Below, one piece after another: positions 56,367 to 57,524 of a stretch of 57,524 nt of DNA. The stretch covers positions 1-57,524 of the forward strand of contig NZ_JADEXU010000037.1 in assembly GCF_015206895.1 (NCBI RefSeq), read 5' to 3'. Both the position numbers and the translations under genes were made by a program. The DNA comes from Nostoc sp. LEGE 12450 (GTDB lineage: Bacteria > Cyanobacteriota > Cyanobacteriia > Cyanobacteriales > Nostocaceae). Numbering within the stretch: the stretch's first letter is position 1; every line of letters begins with the position of its first letter. The notes under the pieces are model-generated. The model was not told the origin of the DNA. It did no database searches and was given only the letters and a program-made list of their open reading frames with translations.

Positions 56367-56444
56367 AGAGGAAAATAATACTAGTTTATTACTTCCTAGA
56401 AATTTTTCGATATCAAATAGCGTTGCTCCCTCTTGCAATTCAAG

Positions 56445-56951
56445 TCAATCTATTAATAAACTTCCTTTTAATTGAGATTGAGGATAATTATTATTTTCTT
56501 TCAATCTAATTGCAGTTTCATCAGAATTCCAAATTACTTGGAAATCATTCTCTGTTTTGCATCTTCTCTTGGAATTATTGGAGATTGAGCCGATTTCTTT
56601 TTCCAATAGCCAATAATGTCTAAAAACAGCATGATGACAGTCCATATAACATGTCTCACCAATTGCGATAGATTTTTTTCCACTAGGAGAAACAAAGTCA
56701 GTTCTACATCCTGCTCCAAAAATAAAAATTACTACAAACAATTGAACAATAAATAAAGTTAAGGGCATTATCCCCAAGAATTGAGGTATAGACAATACGA
56801 ATTTTAACCACCGAGACAAATTTGATTTAAAAATTAGGATAACTGCTGTAATAGAAATAATTAGGACTAAAATCGTCAAGAAAAAACTACTAAATAATCC
56901 TCCTCTGAGTGAATATTTAGTATTTCCCGATAACCAAATCAAGCATATCAA
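56445..56951 (-). CDS. Hypothetical membrane protein
   Basis: A 168-residue protein from ATG 56951, with three hydrophobic stretches in the first half: LFSSFFLTILVLIISITAVI, LKFVLSIPQFLGIMPLTLFI and VQLFVVIFIFGAGC. A polar second half follows with SPSGKKSIAIGETCYMDCHH and NDFQVIWNSDETAIRL. That pattern suggests a membrane anchor with a small exposed domain. I do not recognise the family. The gene is very AT-rich and lies wholly between two 97-bp direct repeats of the LprI-like gene end, opposite in strand to that gene, so it may have been inserted or trapped there by duplication. Confidence 0.6.
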   Translation of the reverse strand: MICLIWLSGNTKYSLRGGLFSSFFLTILVLIISITAVILIFKSNLSRWLKFVLSIPQFLGIMPLTLFIVQLFVVIFIFGAGCRTDFVSPSGKKSIAIGETCYMDCHHAVFRHYWLLEKEIGSISNNSKRRCKTENDFQVIWNSDETAIRLKENNNYPQSQLKGSLLID

Positions 56952-57122
56952 GGATATAAAACCGAATATAGATAGTATGTATATGTAGAAAATGGGACGA
57001 TTTATAGGAGAAATATTGATATTCTTTTGAGGATTTATATAGAAAATTTTCGTGAAAATATATAAACAATCCAGAAAACCAAGTTGGAGATATTAGCTAT
57101 CATCAAATATAATTCTGATAAT
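56952..57122. other. AT-rich non-coding stretch
   Basis: No gene or RNA is evident. It is the likely upstream region of the minus-strand membrane-protein gene. Confidence 0.4.
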
Positions 57123-57219
57123 AGTCACAGTTTTTTGGTAGTCAAACCAGAAGAAAGCAATGCCTAAATCGTTTAAATCTGGGACGTTTACGCCATATCA
57201 AAGCAATCATGAATACTCG
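57123..57219 (+). pseudogene. Duplicated C-terminal fragment of the LprI-like gene
   Basis: Second copy of the 97-bp repeat. In frame it reads FFGSQTRRKQCLNRLNLGRL and then RHIKAIMNTR with a TAA stop, against FFGSQTRNKQCPNRLNLGRL in the gene at 55383-56366. No start or upstream domain accompanies it. It is the relic of a tandem duplicate or of the recombination that placed the membrane-protein gene here. Between 57220 and 57457 I see no gene. Confidence 0.8.
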
Positions 57220-57457
57220 TTAACAATTCAAAATACCCTGCGGGAAGCTAAAGCTACAAAATTCAAAACTTGTACTGAAGCTCAAGAATTATTCAAAATT
57301 AAAGACAGTTGGAGTCGGGGATTTAAACCCCAAATCAACTGATACTATGTGTAGACGTAGGAGTCTTAAACCCTTGAATTTACAATAAAGAGGAAAAGTA
57401 AGGATTCAGGTAACAGAGTATTGACAAAGGGGACAGTTGAGGTGGAGTATCACAAAT

Positions 57458-57524
57458 ATGAACCAAAACCTGCCTCAAGAAGTAGAGAGAGAAAGTTTGG
57501 GCCAGTTATCGAAAGAAGAACTGG
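57458..57524 (+). CDS. Start of a probable transposase gene (cut by window edge)
   Basis: An ATG at 57458, preceded by GAGGTGGAG, opens a frame that stays open to the window end and reads MNQNLPQEVERESLGQLSKE. The short acidic start with LSKEEL resembles the N-termini of cyanobacterial IS66-like transposases. Only 22 codons are visible, so the call is tentative. Confidence 0.4.
   Translation, partial: MNQNLPQEVERESLGQLSKEEL

Overview
The window looks like chromosome from a filamentous, heterocyst-forming cyanobacterium (Nostocales: Nostoc/Anabaena-like). Reasons: AT-rich DNA studded with the HIP1 octamer GCGATCGC; short dispersed repeats of the CTCTGCGCCTTTGCG type between genes; a TonB receptor with a cyanobacterial AMIN domain; CYP110-like P450s; and DDE insertion sequences. 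Names and functions were read from protein motifs without database searches.

Layout. (1) 1-5116: the end of a TIGR03032-type gene, then a large FG-GAP/RTX calcium-binding exoprotein gene cut in two by an IS4-family element (about 1456-2905). (2) 5117-7594: repeats, a second complete IS with 30-bp inverted ends (5360-6995) and a decayed transposase of the same family (about 7099-7323). (3) 7595-11506, minus strand: an RhtX/FptX-like MFS permease and a TonB-dependent siderophore receptor. (4) 11507-12152: AT-rich divergent control region. (5) 12153-52261: about 40 kb of uninterrupted plus-strand biosynthetic genes. (6) 52262-57524: accessory region with a second, frameshifted copy of the IS4-family element, a hypothetical gene ended by that IS, LprI-like repeat proteins, a 97-bp direct repeat around a membrane-protein gene, and the start of another probable transposase gene.

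The centre is an apparently undescribed NRPS/PKS cluster that I infer makes a salicylate-capped metallophore. Gene order: aryl carrier protein, AcpS-type PPTase, benzoate-CoA-ligase-type aryl activating enzyme, salicylate synthase, second AcpS-like protein, KASIII-ACP fusion, NRPS Cy-A(Cys)-MT-PCP, NRPS C-A(Dab/Orn-like)-PCP-E, stand-alone C domain, JmjC/cupin oxygenase, EctB-like diaminobutyrate aminotransferase, NRPS (partial C)-A-PCP-C-A(beta-Ala-like)-PCP, PanP-like aspartate 1-decarboxylase, PKS KS-AT-ACP, NRPS C-A(beta-Ala-like)-PCP-TE, two P450s, MATE exporter, SDR, O-methyltransferase.

The precursor genes match the adenylation codes: PanP-like for beta-alanine, EctB-like for 2,4-diaminobutyrate, salicylate synthase for the cap. 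A colinear reading gives salicyl - (methyl)thiazoline - D-Dab - X - beta-Ala - malonyl (unreduced) - beta-Ala, released by a thioesterase with Cys in place of Ser. Several enzymes have altered catalytic residues: C domain HH to HM, KASIII His to Asn, second AcpS KEA to KKA, SDR Tyr to Leu. Either the pathway has been repurposed in places or parts of it are decaying. The divergent receptor and permease point to uptake of an iron (or other metal) chelate.
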